DNA of 64,000 nucleotides from Epiperipatus broadwayi (lineage: Eukaryota; Onychophora; Udeonychophora; Euonychophora; Peripatidae): the NCBI GenBank assembly GCA_028023455.1, contig JAQFVV010006199.1, forward strand, positions 3,746,646 to 3,810,645, given 5' to 3'. This document shows positions 48,710 through 58,818 of this stretch, piece by piece. The stretch's first letter is position 1. The number at the start of each line of letters is the position of its first letter. The notes beneath the pieces are model-generated. The model did not search any database. It was not told the DNA's origin and saw nothing but the letters and a program-made list of their open reading frames with translations. Position numbers and translations under genes: made by a program.

Positions 48710-50000
48710 ACATCAAATTTTTAATTCCATATGTGTTTATTAGATATTTGATTAATTACTTATATTTACATCAATTATGTCCAGTTATTTACATAACAAT
48801 ATACTTAAGCTCTGAATCAAAAGATGAGATAAACTAATTTATAGTTATTAAATTTTTTATATCAACTGTAACTCAAGATAGATATCCTAAAGTTTAAGAA
48901 TTACTTAAAGTAAATAAAGATGAATTTATCTTTTATTCTTAAATATAATTATAAAAGATGGGATAAACTAATTTATAATTAGTAATTTTTTTATATCAAT
49001 TGTAACTCAAGATAAATATCCTAAAATATAAGTATTCCTTAAAGTTGATAAAGATGAACTTATTATCTACTTATTTTTAAACATAATCATATATATTTCA
49101 ATATTAAATAAACAAAAGTGAATCTATCTTCAAATAAATATATGGCAACAAGACATAAATAAAATATTGTCTCTAAGTATGAAATAAACATGAACTCTAA
49201 TAATGTAATAATATCAAATCCAAAGCCAAATTATTCCAAAAACATAGTATTTAAATATATTAAAATATTATTTCAAATCTTTTAATAACTGTTTGGTTTA
49301 ATTCATTAATTCACACACACTATTTTGTTCTGTATATGCACATACATAGATGTTCAAATTCAAGAATATTATGTTAGTTTACCTATTACATAAAATATTC
49401 TCTTTGGGAGTTCTAAATAAATAAATATATAAAAAGACATAGCATGGTAATAGCAAAAAAAAAAAAATCTTGTTTGAATTTTTTTATTAAAGGAATTTAA
49501 CTGAAAGTCTGGTATTTAAAAATCCATGTGAATAATTCTTTTTGTCCTGATCTTGAGACCAATAAGAAATTTAGAAGATGTTTTAAGTGCAATTAAAATT
49601 CCATTAAGATGATTTTTAACCTTACAAAAAGAGTCTATAGCTCTTGTTCTTTAATTGAAAGGTGATGGACAGTTCTTGGAATGTCATACTCAAGGCGTCT
49701 TTTAAATAAATAAAAAATGCCAGAACTCACTTCTTGTCAAGCTTTTTACTAAAGAAAATTATATTCAAATATCATTTAAATAAATTTTAAAGCAGCTTTT
49801 CCAATGCTATGAAGCAAATAAAAAAATTAAACAAAATTTATCATAATGTTTTATTTTAGACATGTCAAATCTAAAGTTAAATAAACAAATAAATATACAA
49901 CTGATAACTAAATGTAAAATGAAATTGTAAAACTTTATATAATTGAATAAAAGTTTATAGTGATTTCCAAAATTTTTTCCAATTCTCATCTGACAAATTG
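48710..50000. other. No gene seen
   Basis: AT-rich DNA. A ~60-bp segment at 48826-48885 (gagataaactaatttata...) is imperfectly repeated at 48960-49020. Otherwise nothing. Confidence 0.5.
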
Positions 50001-50002
50001 TC

Positions 50003-52096
50003 TCAATTCATTTTCTCAGTGTTAGTGTCTATGGCCGAATGATATCCTCTGAGTAACCATAGATCAATGTATTTTGAAAAATCAAAAAGTGTTAAATGTG
50101 GTCTTATAAGTCTGATGAACAAAAGTGCCAAAACTTTTTTGATCTTCAATGAAGATCTTATTGGGGTAATAATTAGATTCATTTGTGAAACCCTGCATTC
50201 ACATGCACTTGAAGAAGTGGGAATAGAATTCAGAACATATATCAAAAGCAAGAGTTTTTCAGGATATGTCTTTTCAAAATTGTATTCACAAAATCCACAA
50301 ATCATATCTCTTTTGTTTAGTTGTAGACTGACTGATATATTTCTAATTTCCAATTCTTCAAATGTCAACTAAATATCAATATCTTCAGGCCAATGTTTTT
50401 GGTCATGTATATAAACCCAATGTTCAAACTCAATGACTTTGTTGTCTAGCAACCTTTTTTCAATTGACCCTTTTAATGTGGTATAAAATGTTTTCAGGTC
50501 AATAGGAGGGTCATTTTTTGAAACTTTTGCATGCAGTGAAACTCCACAAAAATGCAGATTGTGCAGAGCAGCTAAATCACATTTATAAAAGAGTCCAAAA
50601 TTCTTTTTCAAAAACTTTATCTAGTGCATTTATTTTTCAATTTGCAATGTAAAGTTTCACATTGCAATCTTGTAGGTCCAAACATAGTTCTGATAATTCT
50701 TGGAGAGCATCACACATCAGTGCTCAATAAAAAGGCTGAAGATGTGTTTTTAACCATCATAAGTACATTTATTTATTTTTTTTATCTCTTGTAGGATTAT
50801 TAATTGCTTCTTCAAAATGATGCTCAAGAGATTCAAAACTATTCCCACAACTAAAACTGGATGACAACTAAATACCATTCATCTAGTATTTAAAACTCTT
50901 TTAATCTTTTAGTAGTTCAACACCTAGTGATTCTACATTCTTATGTAACTCTCTATTATTTTTGGTGACATATAGTATAAAGCATAAAGTTTATCAATAA
51001 ATGATTTTAATCTATTGATTCCTGAAATTTCTTTTACAACATCACTTACTGATAATTTTAATCTATGATTAGCATAATGCCAAACTATAATAGAATGAAA
51101 TTTTTTGTGTCAGCAATTCTTTCATTCCACTTTTAAATTTAAATCCTAACATCACAGCAGCACTGTTGCATGCTATCAAAATTAAATAATTTTTAAAATA
51201 ATCTTCTGTCATCCCATAAAATTTAAGACATAGGAGTAAGGATTTAAATATTCCTTTTGCCATTATGTTTTCAATTTTGATCAAGTTTAAAAATAAATTA
51301 ATCAGTGAATTAATTTCAACACTTTTAATACAGCATTGATTAAACACAATAAGGGAGGTGGTTGCTTCTGGTAGTTGATTCTTCAATTATCAATAAAATT
51401 ATATTTTTTGATTGAACAATTTCTTTAAATACACTTTTTCTCATTTCATCACTTATATGATTCATGATGTTAATGCATGCATTTGTTGAATAAAGAATAT
51501 AACCCATTTCAATTCCATTCAGGTTTTGCAAATCAATTTCACTTTTAAAAGGAAAGAATGATTGATTTTTCTTTGCTACTGTATATGCAGTTTAAAATTT
51601 TTTTGTTGATAATACTTTTTTATGAAATAATGATTTTAAAAAAGTATTTTCAATCTTCTTTTTTTCAGCTTCAAAAATAATTTTTAACACTGCTTTGTGT
51701 GCAGCAGATTCTCTGTGATTGAAATTTTTTTTTCAAAGTGAGTTCAATTGCAACTTTTTATCTTCCCCAGAATAGGTGATTTCATTGTTGGTTCATTCTT
51801 TCAAAATTTTCATTCCCATCACTGCTTCAGTTCCAAGAGTTCTAATGTTTCTGCAAAGTGTGCAACCAAATTTCATTTTGTATATGTTTGACCGTTCATT
51901 TTTGAGCAAATATCATATTTTGATCCAATGACCAGCAATCCAGCCAATCATTTTGAGTTTGGCATTGCACCTCAAGATCCATTTGATATGATTCTGGAAC
52001 ATTAACTTGTACCAATATTCCCATATTTACTTTCATCTTTTTGGACTTTTTATTAGTGGGACCAATGGTTGAAAAGAAACTGGAAATGTTTTTCAT
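50003..52096 (-). pseudogene. hAT-derived transposase pseudogene, KIAA1586-like
   Basis: Read from 52096 the trace begins MKNISSFFSTIGPTNKKSKK. Further on: LNGIEMGYILYSTNACINIM and IILLIIEESTT (51531-51340; the family reads IDEST), then GIFKSLLLCLKFYGMTEDYF and LIACNSAAVMLGFKFKSGM (51386-51069). Next come VWHYANHRLKLSVSDVVKEI and EHHFEEAINNPTRDKKN (about 51090-50760), and the C-terminal dimerisation region with IPTSSSACECRVSQMNLIIT and DLWLLRGYHSA (50368-50003). This is the domain order of KIAA1586/ZBED-like hAT proteins over nearly full length. At least five frame breaks or stops separate the segments. The acidic residue expected in the xDGAxVM motif reads N (CNSAAVM). Inactive relic, either of a transposon or a domesticated copy. 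Confidence 0.8.
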
Positions 52097-52099
52097 TTT

Positions 52100-52655
52100 T
52101 AAACTTGGGATAAACTTTTATACTAATAAATAAATAAAATAAAAATGATGTCAAATTTATGTAAAAATAAAGAAATTAAATATTTCACATATTGCCAATC
52201 ACTATGCAGGTACATTCAGTCACAAATATCAGTCATTTACTGACTGCACAGGCATTGCTGTAATCAGTTGTTGATTATGAGTCACCAATGGTGGCATGGA
52301 CAAGTCCACTTCTCACTACATGAGAGCACCAATTTTGAATCCATTTATATTTCATCTGATTCATAAAACACCATATTTTTTATTTGTTTGAATTGTATAA
52401 ATATGGATTTTAATTATGTGTAAGCTTTACCATGTCATCTAATTACATTTGAAACATTAAAAATATACTTTAAAAGGTGCCTGAATGCTGTTCTGCTGTG
52501 CTACATGACAAAAAAAATCCCTGGTCATACTTGGTCGATCCACATATGTGTAAAAAATTGTTCCTCAAGAGTTTCTTTCAGCAATGACAAGTTTTATTAT
52601 TATTATAGATAGAATATTTTGTATTTTCTTAAATATTTTTTTTTGCTATCATTGT
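52100..52655. other. No gene seen
   Basis: AT-rich, with a slightly less AT-rich stretch at 52240-52330 and 52485-52560. It may hold the outer end of the neighbouring hAT element, but I could not define an inverted end. Confidence 0.4.
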
Positions 52656-52659
52656 TGAG

Positions 52660-52875
52660 ATGACTGTTACTCTCACCAAAAATGACTGGAATCTTGGTGG
52701 TATATTGACAGAATTTTGGGAAAGATCAAGCAATAAACTCCCATTACTCTATTGGTTTCTAGCAAGACATTTTTTAAATTCAGCCATTCAACAAATTTTA
52801 TTTTATAAGCAAATAAGATATCCAATTCTTCTGAAGATTGTTTTTGAAATAAGTAATCATTTTATTTTTAAATAG
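52660..52875 (+). pseudogene. Possible hAT C-terminal remnant (ZBED1-like)
   Basis: The 71-codon frame contains ILTEFWERSSNKLPLLYWF and LARHFLNSAIQQILF. This recalls the FW------LP-L--LA--FL-I-ATSA-SE segment of ZBED1-type hAT transposases, with the ATSA-SER motif lost. Short and weak; chance is possible. Confidence 0.3.
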
Positions 52876-52879
52876 TGAA

Positions 52880-53395
52880 ATTTTTCTATGACATTTTGAA
52901 TATTTTGTACACAATGTGATACCTGATTATTTTTATATATTTATAGAGAACTGCACACATACCAGGTGACAATTATTTAGAACTCCCAGGATTAAATAAA
53001 TATTTAATATATTTTTAAATATCTTTAATAATTTTATATAAAATTTATTAAAATTAAATATATAAAGAACTCCCAATTTAGCAAAGAAATATTTACTAAT
53101 ACATAAATGAATAATATAATGACTCTATTTTTTTAATTGATGTTTGATTTATGATTGTGATTCTATTGATATTTCTTTATATTCAAAAGTATTTTATTGA
53201 TTTTTTTTCAAATAAACATTTTAAAATAAAAGAATTTGTATGGGAATTAAAATAGACACAAGAAAAAAAAAATTTAATAATGTAAAATCTTATATAAAGG
53301 TCCTACTATAATATATTTCTTACATTTGTAATATGTTGGACTATTTTGATCATCTATCAGTAAATGTTGAAGATATAGAAAATTTTAAACTTTAT
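52880..53395. other. No gene seen
   Basis: AT-rich DNA between a hAT remnant and the PLE palindrome. Nothing supported. Confidence 0.5.
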
Positions 53396-53531
53396 TTAAA
53401 TTTTTCAAATACAAACAACTTGTTAGTAATAACACACAAATAAATAACACAGGTTAATAATGACATAATATCTTGAGTAGTATCATTCTCCACTCTTCTT
53501 CGGGTGTTTATGGCCTGACCAGTGGCAGTAT

Positions 53532-53613
53532 TAGCATAAGAGTCAAATTTGCACCTTTATATTCTTGAATATTGAATTTGAGGCAAATTCTCTAACCAAC
53601 TGAACTATTTTGG
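53532..53613 (-). mobile_element. tRNA-like segment in left arm of the PLE palindrome
   Basis: Minus strand: AAATAGTTCAGTTGGTTAGA gives a typical A box and D arm. Further on come tttgcctcaaattcaat and gcaaatttgactcttatgct, the latter in the position of a T arm with an eroded B box. The same segment is in the right arm, so it was part of the element before the palindrome formed. Confidence 0.45.
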
Positions 53614-53658
53614 CAAAGGCAACAGATAGTAGAAATTTCATATATTTATATATAAAGA

Positions 53659-53829
53659 TCAGTTCAAATACTCTTGAGTTCTTGTCATATGAGCAGCTTC
53701 CTTGAATTTTCTTCTTTGCACTTTTTCTTCTCTATACAATATTTTTTTATTTTTCCAATTACACATATGGTTATTAGTACATACATGGTCCACTACTATG
53801 GACACCTCTGGTTTTTCTCTTTTAACCAT
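53659..53829 (-). pseudogene. Penelope-like GIY-YIG endonuclease, C-terminal fragment (left arm)
   Basis: From ATG 53829 the frame is open for 56 codons to TGA 53661-53659. It shows VVDHVCTNNHMCNW, with the H-X5-H half of the PLE-type CCHH finger, then KILYREEKVQRRKFKEAAHM, the usual C-terminal helix of PLE endonucleases. Just upstream, in the same frame after a stop, LKEHIL matches the RxxEH motif with the catalytic arginine lost. Farther upstream (to ~53960) only traces remain. The domain makes a nick that primes PLE integration; this copy is broken. Confidence 0.6.
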
Positions 53830-54270
53830 TAATATATGTTCTTTTAATCACTGTTCAACAGGTATCACCAATATAGTTCCTTTTTTATTTACATGGTATC
53901 TTATAGATGCAGTTTCTGTTCTTCAGCATTTCCAGTTTTGGCTTGGTAGAAGTAAGAATTCGTCAAAGTGTGGTATGGCTCAGGAAGATTGTTCTAATGT
54001 TATACTGACTGCAGATTTTTTTAAAATTTGTCTGGCATTCCTAGTATGTATGAACACTCTACAGTAGCAATAATTGTTTTTTTCTTTTGGTGTCTTTATT
54101 TGTTGTCTAGTAAACATTTTCTTTATGATCTCTGGTGGATAACCATTCTTCATACATACCAGAAATAGTTGACAAATGAAAGAAAATCTGTAATCAATGT
54201 AACATTAGAATGGCTTTTCAAACTGCATCTATGAGAGTCCTGTTGAACAATTATTGAAATAACACAAACT

Positions 54271-54414
54271 ATGGTTAAAAGAGAAAAAACAGATATGTCT
54301 GCAGTAGTAGACTATGTATGTATTAATGACCATATGTTTAATTGTGAAAATACAAAAACATTGGATAGAGAGGAAAAGGTGCAGAGAAGAAAATTTAAAG
54401 AAGCTGCTCATTAG
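54271..54414 (+). pseudogene. Penelope-like GIY-YIG endonuclease, C-terminal fragment (right arm)
   Basis: Inverted copy of the left-arm fragment: open from ATG 54271 to TAG 54414. It reads MVKREKTDMSAVVDYVCIND and ends REEKVQRRKFKEAAH. The first finger histidine has become tyrosine (VVDY), and the stop comes earlier than in the left arm because CAT ATG has become CAT TAG. More decayed than the left-arm copy. Confidence 0.55.
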
Positions 54415-54592
54415 ACAATAGCAAATAATGCTATAAGTCAACTCAATATGACAATACATAATGTATGGAAGTCTCCAATTTGTCTTGCTCTTGGAAAAGT
54501 ATTAATATTATAAAAAATATTGAAGGACTCAGGAGGATTTCAATCAACCTTCATATATAAATATATGAAATTTCTACTATATGTTGCTTTTG

Positions 54593-54675
54593 AGAGAATA
54601 GCTCAGTTGGTTAGAGCAATTGCCTTAAACTCGATATTCAAGAATCTAAAGATGTGAATTTGACTCCTATGCTAA
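54593..54675 (+). mobile_element. tRNA-like segment in right arm of the PLE palindrome
   Basis: GAATAGCTCAGTTGGTTAGA is a textbook A box and D arm. It is followed by attgccttaaactcgat (anticodon-arm-like) and, after ~25 bp, gtgaatttgactcc as a weak B box. It is too long and poorly paired for a functional tRNA and lacks a complementary acceptor stem. Confidence 0.45.
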
Positions 54676-54804
54676 AATTACCACTAGTCAGGTCAGCAAC
54701 ATCTGAAGAAGAGTGAAGAATACTACTACTTGTAATGTGTCATTACTCTTCTGTGTTGTCTATTTGTGTGTTATTATTAACAAATTGTTTGTATTTGAAA
54801 AGTT

Positions 54805-55060
54805 TAAATAAGTTTAAAATTTTCTATATATTCAACATTTGTTTTTATATAATAAATAAAAAATTTAAATATACTGATTATTTTCTTTTTTTTAAGTATA
54901 TTTTTACTAATTGCTTACTAGACTGTTCTCAAATTAAGTAAGTAATAAATTAAATGCCATTTTTTATTAAGTGAGTTTTATGTAAATCGGTTTTTATCTT
55001 CAACTGCATATTTACTATTAGCCATGGATAATCATATAAAAATATTTTTAAAATAATAAA
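54805..55060. other. No gene seen
   Basis: Short AT-rich gap between two PLE loci. Confidence 0.5.
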
Positions 55061-55064
55061 AATA

Positions 55065-56254
55065 ATACATCAACGGAAAATTATATACATAAAAGCCTTT
55101 TTCAGTAATTCTAAATTTTTTTTACCCTTCTCAATATGATACCTCCTACTAATACTAACACGTATATTACGTATATAGCGACATTTACCGACATTTCCTA
55201 TAATTCATTATTTTTATCATTTTATTTATTTCCCCTTATATTACTTTCCATTCTTTATCCATTACCCAATCATTCATTAAATCAATTGACTTTTTGTAAA
55301 TGTTCATACATGTATTTATATTATATTTTATATAATTTGTTTCATAATTTTCCTTCTATTCATTTCCTTTATATAAAATAATTTATAAGGATCACAACAA
55401 GCATGGACACAAAAGATGGCAGTAATTAAGAATTTTAAAATTAAAAATGATATGTATAATACAGATAAAAATACCACTGAAGTACAAAAAGAACAATTTA
55501 TTAAATTATATTCTAGCTATGGATATAATCCTAGAAATATTAGGAATATGTTATATGATAATAAAAATAATATTAGAGGAAATAAAATATTAAATAATAT
55601 AAAATGGATTAAAATTGCATATACACCTAAAATTTATGATATATTAACTAAAAATAAAAATTATATGGATAAAAATATAAAAATAGGATGGTCTAATAGT
55701 AAAAATTTAGATATATTAATAGGAAATTATAAGATTAAAGATGATATGAGATATATAAAGGGAACAGTATATAAAATTACTTGTGGGATATGTAAAATGG
55801 TTAACTATGGACAGACATCAAAACAATTAGAACAAAGGGCAAAAGAACATAATAGTGCTATTGAAAGGAGGGATGATAGATCAGCATTATATGTTCATTA
55901 TTTAAAATATAGACATAAAATAGATTGTATTAAAAACATAAGACCATTAAATTATATAAAGGAAATGAATAGAAGGAAAATATATGAAACAAATTATATA
56001 AAATATAATATAAATACATGTATGAACATTTACAAAAAGTCAATTGATTTAATGAATGATTGGGTAATGGATAAAGAATGGAAAGTAATATAAGGGGAAA
56101 TAAATAAAATGATAAAATAATGAATTATAGGAAATGTTGGTAGATGTCGTTATATACGTGTTAGTATTAGTAGGAGTTATCATATTGAGAAGGGTAAAAA
56201 AATTTAGAATTACCAAAAAAGTCTTTTATATATATAATTTTCTGTTGATGTATT
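55065..56254 (+). mobile_element. Truncated Penelope-like element with ~310-bp inverted terminal repeats
   Basis: The left arm (55065-55380) is an inverted copy of the right arm (about 55949-56254), with only scattered differences. It carries the complement of the last ~45 codons of the ORF plus the 3' flank. The unique centre (~570 bp) holds the rest of the ORF. So the element is a 5'-truncated PLE 3' end preceded by an inverted copy of its own 3' terminus. This matches the known ability of PLEs to bear inverted pseudo-LTRs. The reverse transcriptase is absent. High arm similarity suggests a fairly recent event. Confidence 0.8.
55416..56093 (+). CDS. Penelope-like GIY-YIG endonuclease domain (5'-truncated ORF)
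   Basis: The 225-residue frame is uninterrupted. Residues ~28-105 match the linker between reverse transcriptase and endonuclease in PLEs (NNIKWIKIAYTPKIYDIL). The endonuclease starts at GTVYKITC (116-123; GIY-equivalent VYK). C123-X2-C126 and H161-X5-H167 form the CCHH finger specific to PLE endonucleases. NYGQT (130-134) stands for YIGxT, with Y-I changed to N-Y. R141-X2-E144-H145 keeps the catalytic arginine. The C-terminal region is basic and hydrophobic and ends EWKVI. The enzyme nicks DNA to prime reverse transcription. The N-terminal reverse transcriptase is missing, and the first Met is just the first in the open frame, so the protein is unlikely to be expressed as such. A domesticated endonuclease cannot be excluded. 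Confidence 0.8.
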   Translation: MAVIKNFKIKNDMYNTDKNTTEVQKEQFIKLYSSYGYNPRNIRNMLYDNKNNIRGNKILNNIKWIKIAYTPKIYDILTKNKNYMDKNIKIGWSNSKNLDILIGNYKIKDDMRYIKGTVYKITCGICKMVNYGQTSKQLEQRAKEHNSAIERRDDRSALYVHYLKYRHKIDCIKNIRPLNYIKEMNRRKIYETNYIKYNINTCMNIYKKSIDLMNDWVMDKEWKVI

Positions 56255-56259
56255 TACAA

Positions 56260-58724
56260 GTTATTATTATTATATAATAAAGATTTATATTATATTTCAT
56301 TGATTATAAGATAAACAACATAAAGGAGTATTATTTCTTAGAATTAAGTAATATACCTTAAGAACTGAGAACTGAGTATTGCAGTTTTCATATGTCAGTT
56401 TTTCTATATGTAAGCTAAGAATTGTTTTTCATAAGTAAATTATGTATTGTATTATATAACTTTTACATTACATAGATGTATACATCACCTACATATAAAT
56501 GAATAAAGTCTTCTTAATTCCAAGGAGAAAAAATAGAGAAGAGAGAAAACTGCTCTAAAAAATGAGGTTTTTGATGATTATATAAATTAATCTGTAATCA
56601 CAAATTGAATCACATACAGAGCATGCATTTCATTTGTAGCTTTTAGGATTTATATATAAAAGTAATGAATGTATCAATCAATAAATCTCATAAATATATA
56701 GTTTAAATTCATTTAATTTTAAAAATGAGTTTTTGAAGTACATTTTTAAAATATTGCTAGAAATATAATATATTAAATATTTTGAAAATAAATACTTAAA
56801 GGAAGATAAAATAAAATGAAAGTGATTTCAGATATTAGAATTTGTGAAGCTATAAAATGTTATTTTCATACTAGACTATATAAAGATTTTTTAGATGCAT
56901 TTTGTTACTTATTTTTATTATTAATATATATAAAATTATACACTGTATGTATATATATATTGTAATGGATCGTAAATACTGCATTCTATTTAAATTGAAG
57001 AAAGAAGGTCCCAAACGTTAGTGCCAATTGTAATGGATAATATTCAACGACATATCACTGGATCATTTTTCCATTCTGATAAATGAATCATAATGAATCA
57101 AGCCTCAAATTTTAGGAGTCAATTGAAATAGTACGTTATTAATAATATATCATATTTATATATACACGCAATCATAGTTGGATGATAATTATAATGGGAA
57201 ATATATGAAATTAATATAAATGAAGAAAGATGAATTTAAACATTGGTAATCAATGTAGCATGTCATATATACCATAGTAAAAGATGATATGGCCTAAATT
57301 ATTGAGCAGCATTTATAATGGATAGATTATACTAGAAATAAGAAAAGATTTAAATAAGATATACCTATGAGGCACTCATAAATTAACCGAGTTTCATAGT
57401 AACTTGTCACTATAATAAAATGCACATACCATGCAAGAAGAAATAATATGAAGATAATAAATGCAATACCTATTTAATAGCATTTGAGTACATATATCAA
57501 GTTAAAACAAAATAAATTACTTCAAAATAAATACATCAAACCATAACATTCCCACGGCTAACTATATCACAAACTTAATAATCTTGAGCGTTGACTGAAA
57601 TATATTGCTAATTAGGTCTCAGGGCTAATTTAACTTATGTTTAATTATATACTAAAAACATTTAGGAACAAAAGGAATTTTATTAAATCCAAAATATATT
57701 TATTCAATTGACATTACCAATTTTTTTAATACTTCCACATTGACTAGCTGGTAGAACTGCTGTACTAAAAATAGAGAAAAAGAAAATTAATAAATCTTAA
57801 ATAAAACTCAAAATCATTATTTTATATAAAATAACTGATATAGCTTTATTTTAACATGGCAACTTTTTATTTATAATGGCATACATATGCACACATACAT
57901 ATTTAGGAAACATGAGAATAATTTTTACTTTGCAAATACTTAATTTTTTTTATGTGTAAACTAAGTATAGAGGTTAACCATAACACTAATGATTTGCAAT
58001 TTATGTTTATATAAGAACTGTATAAGATGTTATGAAATAGGATAAATATACAAATCAATAAACAAATTGGAGATATCTTGTTGTATCAATAATCTAAATT
58101 ATATATGTACTTCTTTAATACATTTCTTTTAAGTACTACTTTAAATAAATATCAATTATAAATAGCAAATCACTAAATGACTAAATTAGCAAATAATGAA
58201 TTCAATGAATGAGGCATTTATCAAAGTCACTTATACACATATAAGTTATGAATTCATTGTCCATATAATGCAAATCATCTAAGTAAACATTTAAAAATAA
58301 CTAAATAATTTACATTTACATTAGAAAAGTTTTAGATGATGACATCATATACATAACATGTGTGGATTATACTAACTGGCCTATGAATTCAAACATTTAT
58401 AATTACTAAACCTTGTTGGTTGGTTTGTAAAATGATTAAAAATCATGATAACACAAAACACAGACATTCTTATAATCTAAAGCACTAATATAGTTGAGTA
58501 CATCCTAAAAGAATCACATCCTTCAAACAAACTTATCTTGACATTGCATACTAAAATACAAGCATCATCACCTACTGTGGTGGAAAATTTAAATTAAATC
58601 TCATGAGTGATAAATCAAAAGAGGACTCTATAATGCAACTAGCATAAATATCAAAAGTGTGGTGGCTTCCAAAATAACACCTACATTTGAGGTAAAAGAA
58701 GATGCCTGGACCTTTATGTCTCAG

Positions 58725-58818
<94 letters not shown>

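Larger units (their letters stand above)
53400..54800. mobile_element. Palindromic Penelope-like element remnant with two endonuclease ends and tRNA-like sequences
   Basis: The left arm (53400-~53920) and right arm (~54210-54800) are inverted copies with moderate divergence, around ~290 bp of non-matching centre. Moving outward from the centre each arm has the C-terminal part of a GIY-YIG endonuclease, a short spacer (catatatttatatat), a tRNA-like segment, then a GC-richer motif (ggtcaggcc/ggtcagcaac, ctgaagaagagtg) and ataacacac. Matching order in both arms rules out independent insertion. Inverted rather than direct terminal copies are a known oddity of PLEs. Confidence 0.65.

Noticed and set aside
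48607-48837. 76-codon frame at 48607-48837
   Set aside because: It starts inside the ribozyme element and runs through its flank, with no motif or conservation between arms.
50067-50372. 101-codon plus-strand frame at 50067-50372
   Set aside because: It is the antisense shadow of the hAT C-terminal domain on the minus strand.
53505-54720. CTGAAGA...GAGTG(A/G)AGAAT motif in both arms of the PLE palindrome as a hammerhead
   Set aside because: CUGAAGA could be a core, but no GAAA box, no stem I complementarity and no UH cleavage site could be placed in both copies.
55136-55381. 81-codon frame in the left arm of the 55-kb PLE
   Set aside because: It is the antisense of the duplicated PLE 3' end, part of the inverted repeat.
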